A stretch of DNA of 64,000 nt from Nitrospira sp. ND1 (GTDB lineage Bacteria; Nitrospirota; Nitrospiria; Nitrospirales; Nitrospiraceae): contig NZ_FWEX01000006.1 in assembly GCF_900170025.1 (NCBI RefSeq), forward strand, positions 1,199,087-1,263,086, read 5' to 3'. Numbering within the stretch: position 1 is the first letter of the stretch; each line of letters opens with the position of its first letter. Made by a program: the position numbers and the translations under genes. Below, in pieces: positions 17,402 through 26,034 of this stretch. The notes beneath the pieces were generated by a model. It saw only the letters and a program-made list of their open reading frames with translations, did not search any database and was not told where the DNA came from.

Positions 17402-18261
17402 TCAAGGGGCACACCCTGCTGACTCTCCCCTCCTGCATGCCTGCGGCATCTGTCGAGAGACTTGAGGCAAGCATAGAGGGGACGAGGCCACTGCTGTCCA
17501 AAATAATCCGCCCCTCTGTGTGTCTCCTGCATGAATGCTGCGTTTGAGACGACTTCGGCGCCTGTTCTCGAAGGAGGTTGTCTGGTCTGGGTGCTGTCCA
17601 AGATTATGCGGCAAAAAGCCCTGTTTGCAAGGGCATCGGAGTGATCGCGGATGCTTAAAGGGCGCATTGAGCCACGTCCACAGGTCTCGATACGTCAACA
17701 GATTGAAGCGGAGCAAGGCCGCGAGGTTCGAGAGACTCCAGGGCCAGGTGGACTTGAGCCGGAGATATTTCAACAGCACCATGGCAATCAACGCAATCCA
17801 GATCTGGACCTGCACGGCGTTCTCACTGGTGCCGACAAACGTCTTGATCTTGAGGTGTTGCTTCAAAGCTTTGAAGAGGAGTTCGATCTGCCAGCGCTCC
17901 TTATAGATGGCGGCAATCGTACTGGCGGCCAGATGCATGAGGTTCGTCAGGAAGGTGAGCCGTCTCTGCTGCGTCTCGTCCCAGATGGTCACCTGCCGCA
18001 AAGGGACGGGACAGCGGCCTGCAGGCCGGTGAGGCGAATCACCTCATCGGCCACCATCGGGCCTCGCATGGGAACTGGCCGCCGCTCCAGGACTTCGTGC
18101 AGCATGTTCGTCCGTGGACGCGTCACAAACCCCACCTCGGCGAGCGTCCAGCGATGATATAGGACATAGTCGAGATACCCCCGATCCATCGCCACTATGG
18201 TGCCTGGTGGAAATGTGAGTTGGTGGGCGATGCGCACGTCGTTAGTATCCCCGTCGGTCAC
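17402..18261 (-). pseudogene. IS4-family transposase remnant, C-terminal part
   Basis: Two minus-strand frames (17989-18261 and 17402-18001) together resemble the C-terminal two thirds of an IS4-family transposase of the group with a DUF4372 N-terminus. Recognisable blocks are VAMDRGYLDYVLYHRW, YKERWQIELLFKALKQHL with the catalytic Glu of the Y-(2)-R-(3)-E-(6)-K signature, and KTFVGTSENAVQVQIW. A frameshift lies near 18000. The C-terminus runs into unrelated sequence. Two near-identical stretches starting TGCTGTCCAA (17492 and 17592, 100 bp apart) may be old element ends. The N-terminus was separated by the IS630 insertion. Confidence 0.75.
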
Positions 18262-18263
18262 TA

Positions 18264-19286
18264 GAGAATTTTTGATTTAAGTGCATACACTCTGTAGAAT
18301 GCCCTCCATTGGTTTCTTGATGGAGGCAACAGGATGGATGCCTATTCGCAGGATCTACGGGACCGTGTGTTGAGAGCATTGGAACGTGGGGAGCGTCCGA
18401 CAGCCATTGCCGCCCGATTTGAAGTCAGTCGGGTCTGGGTGTATCAGGTGCGGAACCGGCTCACGCAGACGGGGCAGCGGAGCAGTCTCCCAATTGGAGG
18501 CCATCGGCAGTCCCGATTGGTCGGGATGGAGCCGACACTGCGGGCGTGGTTGAAGGAAACAGGTGATCTGACCCTTGCGGAGATGTGTGCCCGATTAGCG
18601 GCACACGGGATTGCGATGAAGGTCCCCGCCTTGTGGCATCAACTCGACAAATGGAAGCTCACACGTAAAAAAACCCCTACACGCCAGCGAGCAAGATCGC
18701 GCCGACGTGCACGCCGCACGGCGTGAGTGGCAGGCAGCCCAACCCGCTCTGGACATCACGAAGCTGGTCTTTCTGGATGAAACAGGGGCTTCGACGAACA
18801 TGGCACGGCGCTACGGACGCGCCCCGCGTGGTGAACGGTGCGTCGCCTCTGTCCCGCACGGACATGGGCATACCACCACCTTCGTTGCCGGGCTGCGTCA
18901 TGATGACATCTCCGCTCCGATGGTGGCGGATGGGGCCATGACCGGCACCCTGTTCCTCAAATATGTCCAGGAGTTCTTATGCCCGACGCTCCACCCCGGC
19001 GATATCGTCATCGCCGACAACTTACGCAGTCACAAAGTGGCGGGCGTCAAAGAGGCGCTTGAGGCGGTGGGGGCACACATTCGCTATCTCCCGCCGTATT
19101 CCCCCGATCTCAATCCCATTGAAAAACTGTTTGCCAAACTCAACGCGCTGCTCCGCAAAGCCGCCCCTCGAACCGTGGATGCGCTCTGGGCTGAGATCGG
19201 CATGCTGCTCGACCGCTTCACACCCGCTGAATGCACGCGCTACTTCGCGTCTTCAGGCTATGTAAAGACATAAACCAAAAACGCTC
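18264..19286 (+). mobile_element. IS630-family insertion sequence
   Basis: The element is bounded by TA dinucleotides (18262-18263 and 19287-19288), the usual IS630 target duplication. Its ends are inverted repeats: left GAGAATTTTTGATTTAAGT, right GAGCGTTTTTGGTTTATGT read on the other strand, agreeing at 15 of 19 positions. It contains one transposase split over two frames. It lies inside an IS4-family transposase, whose N-terminal codons resume on the minus strand at 19289. Confidence 0.85.
18334..19273 (+). CDS. IS630-family transposase in two frames
   Basis: The first frame (18334-18726) encodes a helix-turn-helix domain (IAARFEVSRVWVYQVRNRL) that binds the element ends. The second (18707-19273) holds the DDE catalytic core: FLDETGAST for the first Asp, IVIADNLRSHK for the second and NPIEKLFAKL for the Glu. 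A run of seven A at 18667-18673 lies where the frames must be joined; a shift there gives KKPLHASEQ leading into the second frame. Programmed frameshifting at A-runs is known in this family, so the enzyme may still be functional. Confidence 0.85.
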
Positions 19287-19288
19287 TA

Positions 19289-19383
19289 GAGCCCAGCAGG
19301 TACTGGATCGCACGAGCAAAGGCCGCACGATCAATCAAAGCTAAGATTTGCGCAAACAACTCGCGACGGCGACCATATGACAC
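19289..19383 (-). pseudogene. IS4-family transposase remnant, N-terminal codons
   Basis: Minus-strand codons read RRRELFAQILALIDRAAF and continue ARAIQYLLGS up to the IS630 boundary, matching the first about 30 residues of IS4-family transposases. A GGAGG lies upstream of an ATG at about 19376, but that ATG is in a shifted frame. About 110 residues expected between this piece and the part at 17402-18261 are missing, so the IS4 element was already deleted, or lost sequence, when IS630 was present. Confidence 0.55.
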
Positions 19384-19607
19384 CTCCGGCGTGTGAGTAA
19401 CACGGCGCGGATACGCCGTGAATGGATGTGGCGGAACAGCCTATCCTACTCACAGACCCCCGGCATTTTAAGAACTTATTTTGGACAAGAGTGGGACGAG
19501 GCCATTCAATAAGCCCTCCAGGTGTAGGAGGTACAAGAGTCATTACGAAAGAGAGAGCCATTGCACTTCGTCAGAAAGGCAGATTGGACTCACCTGGCGA
19601 CTCATCT

Positions 19608-19816
19608 CTAGCAGGCTGCGGAAAAACTCGATTGTTGCGTCATACGCCGCGATCAGTTCATGTGGCGTGTTGGTATCAGAATCGGTCGCAGGATGCGCAA
19701 AAAGGCCGTCCAGCAAGGCCGCAGCGAGCGAAGAGGCGAATCGTACTCTCTGCCGTACGGTGAGCGTCTGAGCGATGCGAGAACGCCGCTGGCGGACTTT
19801 TTCCGCATCCTGCTAG
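19608..19816. repeat. Palindromic intergenic repeat, copy A
   Basis: The ends CTAGCAGGCTGCGGAAAAA and TTTTTCCGCATCCTGCTAG are inverted repeats with one mismatch. Inside lie the family core AAGGCCGCAGCGAGCGAA and GCGAGAACG, and a second stem pairing AAAAAGGCCGTCCAGC with GCTGGCGGACTTTTT. It lies 14 bp beyond the stop of the minus-strand gene at 19830. Apart from this repeat, the stretch 19384-19829 shows no gene. Confidence 0.8.
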
Positions 19817-19829
19817 AGTGAAGGGAGCG

Positions 19830-20837
19830 CTATCGCTGGGCGGCGGGGTCTTCAAGCGTATCATTCTGTCCTTTCCCGACCACTACTAAACACGCCAACC
19901 CGATCCCGATCCATACCAGTTCACGGAATCTTCGCAGCAGCGCGAAGGTGATACCCGTGACATCGCCATACCCGAAGGCGGTCAACAGGAACAGATTGCC
20001 GGCGTCTTGCGCGCCCAGGCTGCCGGGGATGAAAAACGTGCCGCCCTTGATAAACACCGACAGCGCGCCGATCGCAATGGCCGACAACACTGTAATGGGT
20101 TGTCCCAAGCACACAATCATGACGAACACTTCCAACGCCTCGGCCAGCCATCCGAGAAGAAAGAGGCCGGTCGATACCAAGAAGGCCGTTCGCCGGTGCG
20201 CGTAGAAGTGGGCAATCGTGCGATCGAGTTCAAGGAGTTTCTGCTCTCGCGACTCCAAATACTGCAGTCGCAGGCCGATGCGTCGAAGAAGGTTCAACAT
20301 CCAGGCAAACATGCCTTGCCGTTGCACGATGACAAAGGCACCGATGCCGAACACGAGCAACCCCACACTCACCAACCCTGCCGTGATGGTCTGGCCGGCC
20401 GATCCGCCGGCGCCTAACAACCAAAACCCCAACCCGATCCCGGCCAGGATGAAGAGAATCTGGGCGATCGTCATCGTGGTCTTGGCCGTCACCACCGACG
20501 CCAACCCCTCCACGATCGGTACACCCTGTCGTTTGAGCAAAAACGCTTTGAGCGGTTCTCCACCCACGTAGGCCGTGGGAGTGGTCATGTTCACCACTTC
20601 TCCGGCGGTTCGAATCGCCAGCACTCGCCAGAAAGGCACGTCTTTCGCCCACGCGCCGAGCGTGACCAGCCATCCGTAGGCGTCCAGAATGTACATGAGC
20701 AGAGAGGGGAGGAGAATCACCAGCATCGCGGCAGGACCGAGCTGCGCCACCGCATCATAGATACGCTCGATGCCGATGTGCCAGACCAGTGCCGAGAGTG
20801 TCAGGGCCCCGAGAAGAAGGAGGGCCGCCTTAAGCAC
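19830..20837 (-). CDS. Lysylphosphatidylglycerol-synthase-TM / UPF0104-type flippase-like membrane protein
   Basis: A 335-residue protein with about eight hydrophobic helices. The TAYVGGEPLKAFLLKRQGV stretch near residue 90 and FFIPGSLGAQDAGN near residue 270 are characteristic of the lysylphosphatidylglycerol synthase TM (UPF0104) family, whose members include lipid flippase parts. It has no soluble aminoacyltransferase domain. It is the last gene of the phosphonate-like operon and overlaps the preceding CDP-alcohol phosphatidyltransferase gene by 8 bp. The most economical role is translocating the lipid made by that enzyme, which is inference. Confidence 0.8.
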   Translation of the reverse strand: MLKAALLLLGALTLSALVWHIGIERIYDAVAQLGPAAMLVILLPSLLMYILDAYGWLVTLGAWAKDVPFWRVLAIRTAGEVVNMTTPTAYVGGEPLKAFLLKRQGVPIVEGLASVVTAKTTMTIAQILFILAGIGLGFWLLGAGGSAGQTITAGLVSVGLLVFGIGAFVIVQRQGMFAWMLNLLRRIGLRLQYLESREQKLLELDRTIAHFYAHRRTAFLVSTGLFLLGWLAEALEVFVMIVCLGQPITVLSAIAIGALSVFIKGGTFFIPGSLGAQDAGNLFLLTAFGYGDVTGITFALLRRFRELVWIGIGLACLVVVGKGQNDTLEDPAAQR

Positions 20838-22326
20838 GGGCCCGTGCCGAGGGTCGGATCACCCAGACCATCATCAACCAGAAGACGGTTGAGCCGAGCG
20901 CGGCCATCCACAGAAACCAGTCCAGCTTGTCCAGCAGCGCAAAGAGGAAGACCACCACGGAAAAATCGCGACTCGCCACGTTTTTCAGAATGAAGTCGGA
21001 CCAGGCCGCCTGCTTGGGCGTATTCCAGCCACGCGTGGCGCCGATTTTTTGCGCCTTCGTGACCAGCCAGAAAGACATGATATTGCCGAACACCGCTGCG
21101 CCGCCCAACGCCAACGGAACCCAGGCGCCTTCGGCACCGGCCTGCCGGAGATAGGCACCGCAGGCGATCCCGGCAAAGATGGCGATATGCACCACGTTGT
21201 CCATGGCGATATCCAGCCAGGCACCGAACGGCGATTCGGTAAACGTGAGCCGAGCCACCTCACCATCGCAACAATCGATGACCGCCGCCAATTGAAAGAG
21301 CAACGCGGCCACGATCCCGGCCGAGTACGTCCCTAAACCAAACCCCACCGCAGACAGAATCCCGACCGCCGTCGCCACCATGGTGATCACGTTGGGCGAA
21401 CATTTCATCCGCAAAAACAGTCGAGTCAACAGCCGCGAGAAGGTCCGATTGAAATAGCGATCGACGAATCCCTCGGCCTCTCCCTTCAACGAACGGAAGA
21501 GGGTCCGCTCCGCCAATCCGGCGCTGGTATGATCCCATACGTCCCGGTACCACAGACCCGCATGAGCCGCAGCCGCCACCACCCGCACACGCCCTTCCAC
21601 CGCCGCCCGTTCCAGCCAGCGTCGTACCGGAATCATGCCCGCCGGCTCTGCGGCACCGGATGGGGATGCGGCCGCTCCGTTCGGCGGAGTCAAAATACTG
21701 GCCGGCAACACCACCAAATCGGCGGCAACCTGGTGGCCTTCCTGTCCCGGATGATTGTGAAACGAGATCAGCCGCCCTTCCTGAAGCGCGACCGCGGGAT
21801 TGCGGCGGCCCAGCGCCGGCTCAACCGGACCGGCTTCCCGCGTCACAACGAGTGCCTCGCCGTCTCGAACGGACTGCCGCAGGTGTTCGATCAAGCCCTT
21901 GGAGAACACGGCCTGCACGCCGGCGATCAGACAAAAACCTCGCACTTCGGTGGCCAGCGATTCCCAGGTCCGCGGATCGTCAAGCGGGAACTCCCTCACC
22001 GGCATCCATCGAACCGGAATCGTCACCCGGGCCCCTCGCGCCAGCGCATGTTTGAGCAACTCTTCATCGGAGCCCGCCAGGACAATCAATTGGCGAATAC
22101 CCCCCCGCTGCAACGTGAGCACGGTGCGTTGAAACAGGCTCAACCCTCCGATAGAGGTCAAGGGCCCGACGTCGGTCAGGCCACGTCCCGGCCGATCCCC
22201 AAACAGACCCGCGCCCGGCAACAGAATGGCCGTGCTCAATCCCTGGAGTTCCGCTCCGCGCTGCAGTGTACTTTCACTCATCGTCGGACTCGTCGTTCGT
22301 ATCTCGCAAAGAAACTGGAGATCCAT
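20830..22326 (-). CDS. Degenerate nucleotidyltransferase fused to CDP-alcohol phosphatidyltransferase
   Basis: The C-terminal half has the complete CDP-alcohol phosphatidyltransferase signature D-x2-DG-x2-AR-x8-G-x3-D-x3-D: Asp351, Asp354, Gly355, Ala358, Arg359, Gly368, Asp372 and Asp376, within several membrane helices. It should join a CDP- or CMP-activated head group to a lipid alcohol, or the reverse pairing. Residues about 30-270 look like a sugar-nucleotidyltransferase fold (LTSIGGLSLFQRTVLTL). However, the loop that normally carries a metal-binding Asp reads LIAGVQAVFSKG, so this part is probably inactive. The next gene supplies an intact cytidylyltransferase. A start at Met16 (22281) is equally possible. 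Confidence 0.85.
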   Translation of the reverse strand: MDLQFLCEIRTTSPTMSESTLQRGAELQGLSTAILLPGAGLFGDRPGRGLTDVGPLTSIGGLSLFQRTVLTLQRGGIRQLIVLAGSDEELLKHALARGARVTIPVRWMPVREFPLDDPRTWESLATEVRGFCLIAGVQAVFSKGLIEHLRQSVRDGEALVVTREAGPVEPALGRRNPAVALQEGRLISFHNHPGQEGHQVAADLVVLPASILTPPNGAAASPSGAAEPAGMIPVRRWLERAAVEGRVRVVAAAAHAGLWYRDVWDHTSAGLAERTLFRSLKGEAEGFVDRYFNRTFSRLLTRLFLRMKCSPNVITMVATAVGILSAVGFGLGTYSAGIVAALLFQLAAVIDCCDGEVARLTFTESPFGAWLDIAMDNVVHIAIFAGIACGAYLRQAGAEGAWVPLALGGAAVFGNIMSFWLVTKAQKIGATRGWNTPKQAAWSDFILKNVASRDFSVVVFLFALLDKLDWFLWMAALGSTVFWLMMVWVIRPSARARA

Positions 22327-22395
22327 AGTGATAGCGTATAGGTGCCGGATATCTTACGAGATACGCTTCACGATTCACACGAGGGGAGCCACCAT

Positions 22396-23115
22396 TTAGA
22401 GCCGCGGCAGAACCTCCCGCTCCGCCTTCGTCACATCCTCGGGAAAATCGATTTCCGTCCACGGCAACCCGCCGATTTTCTCATGCCCGACCTTCACGTC
22501 CTGGAAATACTGCAACAACCCGTCTTCGTATTCCATGTCCCACCGGTCCTGGTCGATATACCCCTTGAGCGAGCCGACCACGTGGGCCGTATCGGCCCGT
22601 CGCACCCTGAGAAACCCGACCCCCTCACCTGCAATATCGTACCGCTCCGGCATTTTTTTGCTCAGGGCAACCACCCGATCGCCCTGCACGACGACCATAC
22701 ATTCCTCGCCGGTTTGCTTCACCGTGTCGTCCATCAGCAGGCAGTTCTCATAGGGGGAGGCCACCAACCGACGCAGAATTTCGCGATGAAACAAGACATC
22801 CGCATCCATGATCACCACGTCGTCGGACAATGCCGTCCTGGCGATCCACAACGACGAAATACTGCCCCGGTGGAACTCCTCGTTCACCAGATAGGAGAGA
22901 TCGACCCCGTGGCAATGCGAGCCGACTGCGGCCCTGATCATTTCCTGCTTATAACCGACCACGATGGTAGCCTGCCGGATCTTGACCGATGCCAGGGATT
23001 CGAGATACCGGGATAGCAAGGTCTGCCCGCCGATCTCGATCAGGCATTTCGGTTTATGCTGGGTCACCGGCCAGAGACGCTTTCCCACTCCGGCCGCAAG
23101 GATGATCGCTTTCAT
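22396..23115 (-). CDS. CTP-dependent nucleotidyltransferase (LicC/PntC-type, probable aminoethylphosphonate cytidylyltransferase)
   Basis: A 239-residue protein starting AIILAAGVGKRLWPVTQHKPK, split across the GxGxRxxPxTxxxPK loop that binds the nucleotide. VIMDADVLF supplies Asp104 and Asp106 for the metal, and EIDFPED (221-227) matches the EID motif of phosphocholine/AEP cytidylyltransferases. The reaction would be CTP plus 2-aminoethylphosphonate (or phosphocholine) to the CMP-activated head group and pyrophosphate. It overlaps the PhnW-type aminotransferase gene by 4 bp, which favours aminoethylphosphonate as substrate. Specificity against phosphocholine cannot be settled by eye. Confidence 0.82.
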   Translation of the reverse strand: MKAIILAAGVGKRLWPVTQHKPKCLIEIGGQTLLSRYLESLASVKIRQATIVVGYKQEMIRAAVGSHCHGVDLSYLVNEEFHRGSISSLWIARTALSDDVVIMDADVLFHREILRRLVASPYENCLLMDDTVKQTGEECMVVVQGDRVVALSKKMPERYDIAGEGVGFLRVRRADTAHVVGSLKGYIDQDRWDMEYEDGLLQYFQDVKVGHEKIGGLPWTEIDFPEDVTKAEREVLPRL

Positions 23116-24206
23116 GCGCGGGCAACCGCTCCTGTCACCACTTCTTCAAAGGCCGCCAGGAACCCGTCGATCTGCAACTCGGTCAAGGCGCCCATGTTGG
23201 CGATCCGGAAGATCTTGGATTCCAGTTGTCCTTGTCCTGCGTAGATGACGTAGCCGCGGGCCTTCAATTGATCGTGCAAGGTGGCATAGCTGATGCCGGG
23301 AGGCAGGTGAAAGGCCGTGATCGTATTCGAGAGCGAATCCGACGGCAACAATGTCTTGACCCCCAAGTTCGCCATTCGCTCCCGGATGCGCACCGCCATT
23401 CGCTTATAGCGTTGACACCGATTGGCGACGCCCTCTTCCAGCAACTCGTTCAAGGCCTCTTCGAAGGCATAGTAAATTTGCACGGCCGGAGTAAAGGGCA
23501 CAATCCCTTTGCCCTGGTCGTCCACATAATGGGTCAAATGGAGGTACCAGGAGCGCTTCGGGTAGTTGCGCATCCGTTCCAGAAATCCCTTGCGGAGCAG
23601 GACGAACGACACGCCGGGAAAGCCCTGAATACATTTGCCGGCAGTCCCCGCCACCATATAGATGTGAGACCCGGCGATATCGATCGGTTCTCCGGCCAGG
23701 CCGCTGACTGAGTCGAGCACAAACACCCGATTCAAACTATCGACGACTTCCGCGATTTCTTTCACCGGATTGATCAATCCGGTGGTCGTCTCGTGATGCA
23801 CCATTGAAACCGCATGCACCTCGGGATGCTGGCGTAGCGCCAACCGAACACGCTCCGGATCAGGCTTGATGTGCCACTCCGACTTGAGTTCGGAGACTCC
23901 GAGCCGATGCAGCCCGATCATGCTGGAAAGCCGCTCGCCATAGACGCCGTTGTTGAGCACCAACATGCGTTTGCCCATCGGCAGGCAGGACATGACGGCG
24001 GATTCCACGGCCGCCGTGCCTGACCCCGTCAACAACACGGCCACGTAGTCGGATTCGGCGCCGGGCACAAAGGCCGCCAACAGTTTTTGCTGGATACGAC
24101 CCAACAGATCTGAAAACTCGGATTCGCGATGGCAGATATCCGGGCGCAACAACGCCTGCCTCACCCGTTCGCTCACGTTCACCGGACCTGGATTCAGCAG
24201 TATCAT
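23112..24206 (-). CDS. phnW: 2-aminoethylphosphonate:pyruvate aminotransferase-like enzyme (PhnW family)
   Basis: A 364-residue fold-type I PLP enzyme. It starts LLNPGPVNVS as in PhnW, has the GSGTAAVES phosphate-binding loop (61-69) and VLDSVSG with Asp165 contacting the pyridine nitrogen. GTAGKCIQGFPGVSFV carries Lys191, the Schiff-base lysine, in nearly the PhnW context. PhnW interconverts phosphonoacetaldehyde plus alanine and aminoethylphosphonate plus pyruvate. With the decarboxylase genes just upstream, the biosynthetic direction is likely. A taurine-forming role from sulfoacetaldehyde is a conceivable alternative. Confidence 0.85.
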   Translation of the reverse strand: MILLNPGPVNVSERVRQALLRPDICHRESEFSDLLGRIQQKLLAAFVPGAESDYVAVLLTGSGTAAVESAVMSCLPMGKRMLVLNNGVYGERLSSMIGLHRLGVSELKSEWHIKPDPERVRLALRQHPEVHAVSMVHHETTTGLINPVKEIAEVVDSLNRVFVLDSVSGLAGEPIDIAGSHIYMVAGTAGKCIQGFPGVSFVLLRKGFLERMRNYPKRSWYLHLTHYVDDQGKGIVPFTPAVQIYYAFEEALNELLEEGVANRCQRYKRMAVRIRERMANLGVKTLLPSDSLSNTITAFHLPPGISYATLHDQLKARGYVIYAGQGQLESKIFRIANMGALTELQIDGFLAAFEEVVTGAVARA

Positions 24207-24275
24207 GTTCGTACCTCAGGCTGTGGATCGGAACTGAGCGGAGCGGCCCCACACATCGCACTCAGCACATCGGTG

Positions 24276-24854
24276 CTATTCAATCGCACTCATGAATCGA
24301 GCCGTGATGGCCGGCGGCTCATGCGCCACCCGTCCGGCATCCTCGACAAACTCGTTGACCTTGACCAGCAACATGCTGGGGCCGTCTTTTTTCAACATGT
24401 CCTTAAATTCGTAGACGAGGTCGTCCCGGTCCAGCACACGCTCGACATTGACATACCCCGCAGCCCTGGCCACTTTCTCCAACTGCACGACATTCGAGAT
24501 GGTGGGCTGATTCCCCGTCGAGCCATAGACTTCGTTGTCGAAGACCACATGAATGAAATTCTTCGGCTTCAAGGCGCCCACTGTGGCCAACGTACCCATC
24601 CCCATGAGGACATTGCCGTCGCCGTCGAAGACGATCACCTGCTTGCCCGGTTTGGACAGCGCCACGCCGAGCGCAATGGCCGGCGCGTTCCCCATCGACC
24701 CGATCATGTAAAAATGGGTGGGGCGATCGGCAAGCTTGTGGGCTTCCCGCGAGGGAAATCCGTTGCAAATGATGACCGGCTGATCGGCCAGCAATTCGAG
24801 CAGCGCCGCCATGGCCTGCGCCCGGCTCTGCATGGTGCCTTGTTCGGGCCTCAT
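24276..24854 (-). CDS. Phosphonopyruvate/sulfopyruvate decarboxylase, TPP-binding (beta-like) subunit
   Basis: The start at 24854 is chosen because its ATGA overlaps the upstream stop; it gives 192 residues. FDGDGNVLMGMGTL (77-90) with Asn107 is the TPP/magnesium-binding motif of thiamine enzymes. GSMGNAPAIALGVAL and DNEVYGSTGNQPT are shared with phosphonopyruvate decarboxylases and with ComE, the beta subunit of archaeal sulfopyruvate decarboxylase. It must pair with the product of the next gene, which holds the pyrimidine-binding half. The complex would convert phosphonopyruvate to phosphonoacetaldehyde, driving the otherwise unfavourable PEP mutase reaction. Confidence 0.85.
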   Translation of the reverse strand: MRPEQGTMQSRAQAMAALLELLADQPVIICNGFPSREAHKLADRPTHFYMIGSMGNAPAIALGVALSKPGKQVIVFDGDGNVLMGMGTLATVGALKPKNFIHVVFDNEVYGSTGNQPTISNVVQLEKVARAAGYVNVERVLDRDDLVYEFKDMLKKDGPSMLLVKVNEFVEDAGRVAHEPPAITARFMSAIE

Positions 24855-25348
24855 GGATGCAACCCCTTGATAATGCCCTTCTTGATCAGGAGCGCGACCG
24901 GGACCCGCTGCTTCATCACGGTCTGCCCCACCCACCGGAGGTCGTCCATCATCGTCGGTTCCGACAGCGTCCGGTGCGGAATTCTCATCGTATCGAGTAA
25001 CTGCGGCATGGTCTCGCCCATCACCAGATGTTCCGGGGCGTCTTTGCCCTCGAACCCCCGCCAGGACACCAGAAGGATGCAGGGCTGGCGATACATCATG
25101 TTCAGCGAAATCAGCGTATTCAACGACGTCCCGAGCCCGGAATTCTGCATGAGTACGGCGGGAACTTTTCCGGCCATGTAGGCGCCCGCCGCCATGGCGA
25201 CCGCTTCATCCTCACGCACCGCAGGGGTGTAGAGCTTGCGCGTCAACAATTCTTCGATAATACCGCCCAGCAACGAATCCGGCACACCCGTGAAAAAATT
25301 CACGCCCAGATTCTCGAGCGCTTGCACAAACACATCGCTCTCGATCAT
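24851..25348 (-). CDS. Phosphonopyruvate/sulfopyruvate decarboxylase, pyrimidine-binding (alpha-like) subunit
   Basis: A 165-residue thiamine-enzyme PYR domain. FFTGVPDSLLGGIIEEL is typical of phosphonopyruvate decarboxylases, and VREDEAVAMAAGAYMAG (44-60) carries the glutamate that activates TPP. NSGLGTSLNTL and SWRGFEGKDAPEHLVMG continue the family pattern up to the point where single-chain enzymes would pass into the linker. Here the chain ends and the next gene starts with a 4-bp overlap. It is the first gene of the operon. Its upstream gap, 25349-25490, is shared with the divergent secreted-protein gene and should hold both promoters. Confidence 0.85.
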   Translation of the reverse strand: MIESDVFVQALENLGVNFFTGVPDSLLGGIIEELLTRKLYTPAVREDEAVAMAAGAYMAGKVPAVLMQNSGLGTSLNTLISLNMMYRQPCILLVSWRGFEGKDAPEHLVMGETMPQLLDTMRIPHRTLSEPTMMDDLRWVGQTVMKQRVPVALLIKKGIIKGLHP

Positions 25349-25490
25349 GAACCCTGCTCCTCTTGTCTCACCGGCCCGGGCACAAGAGGCGCATTATAGC
25401 CAAGGGGTCCTCCATTCACAAGAACAGCGCCGACGAGTTGCCGTCACCGCGAGAACCGTGATAGCGTTTATTGAGAAACGATTGAAGGCC

Positions 25491-26033
25491 ATGCCCTACG
25501 CGTTTTCGAAATGCTCCCCCCTCCGCATGGCGAGCCGCCTGGGACTTCTCGTTGTGCTCATCTTCATCCTGACCGTGCCCGCATTGGCCATCACAATGGC
25601 GAATGACCCGCATGGCTTCGACCATCTCACCTGGGGTGTGCCCCTCATCGACATCCCGGAACTGACGGTGACCCGATCCAACTCGCACACGATCGATTAC
25701 CAATTTCGCGATCGTCCGCCGGTCTATGCGGATATTCCGGTTGAGAGCGTTCACCTCTCAACCGTCGATGACCAGTTTGCGCGGGTGACCATTCGCTACA
25801 GTGGCGCGAAAGCCCATGCGCAGGTGTTGCAATTTCTCGAACGGTCCTATGGCAAGATCGAGCGGCTGCCCGGGCAAATGATGCGTGGCCTGAACCAGCA
25901 ATACACCTGGCGGGGACCGGATACCGAGATCAGTCTCACCTATGAGGCCAACCGGGACCGGGGCTTTATCTTTATCGAAAGTCGCAACCTCGCGCCGAGA
26001 TTTCAAGACCGGATGTCGGATACGGCGGAATAA
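25491..26033 (+). CDS. Secreted protein of unknown function, paralogue 1
   Basis: A 180-residue protein with a signal peptide (hydrophobic LGLLVVLIFILTVPALA, cleavage near residue 30). The mature part begins ANDPHGFDHLTWGVPL and includes FARVTIRYSGAKAH and a basic/acidic helix VLQFLERSYGKIERLPGQ. The next gene encodes a clear paralogue with NDPNGFEGIPWGASF and FARVMVRYSGKEAH at the same places. No function is recognised; the compact alternating strands suggest a small periplasmic beta-rich domain. The frame is open back to 25236, but that part overlaps the divergent decarboxylase gene. A start at 25527 is also possible. Confidence 0.75.
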   Translation: MPYAFSKCSPLRMASRLGLLVVLIFILTVPALAITMANDPHGFDHLTWGVPLIDIPELTVTRSNSHTIDYQFRDRPPVYADIPVESVHLSTVDDQFARVTIRYSGAKAHAQVLQFLERSYGKIERLPGQMMRGLNQQYTWRGPDTEISLTYEANRDRGFIFIESRNLAPRFQDRMSDTAE

Positions 26034-26034
26034 C

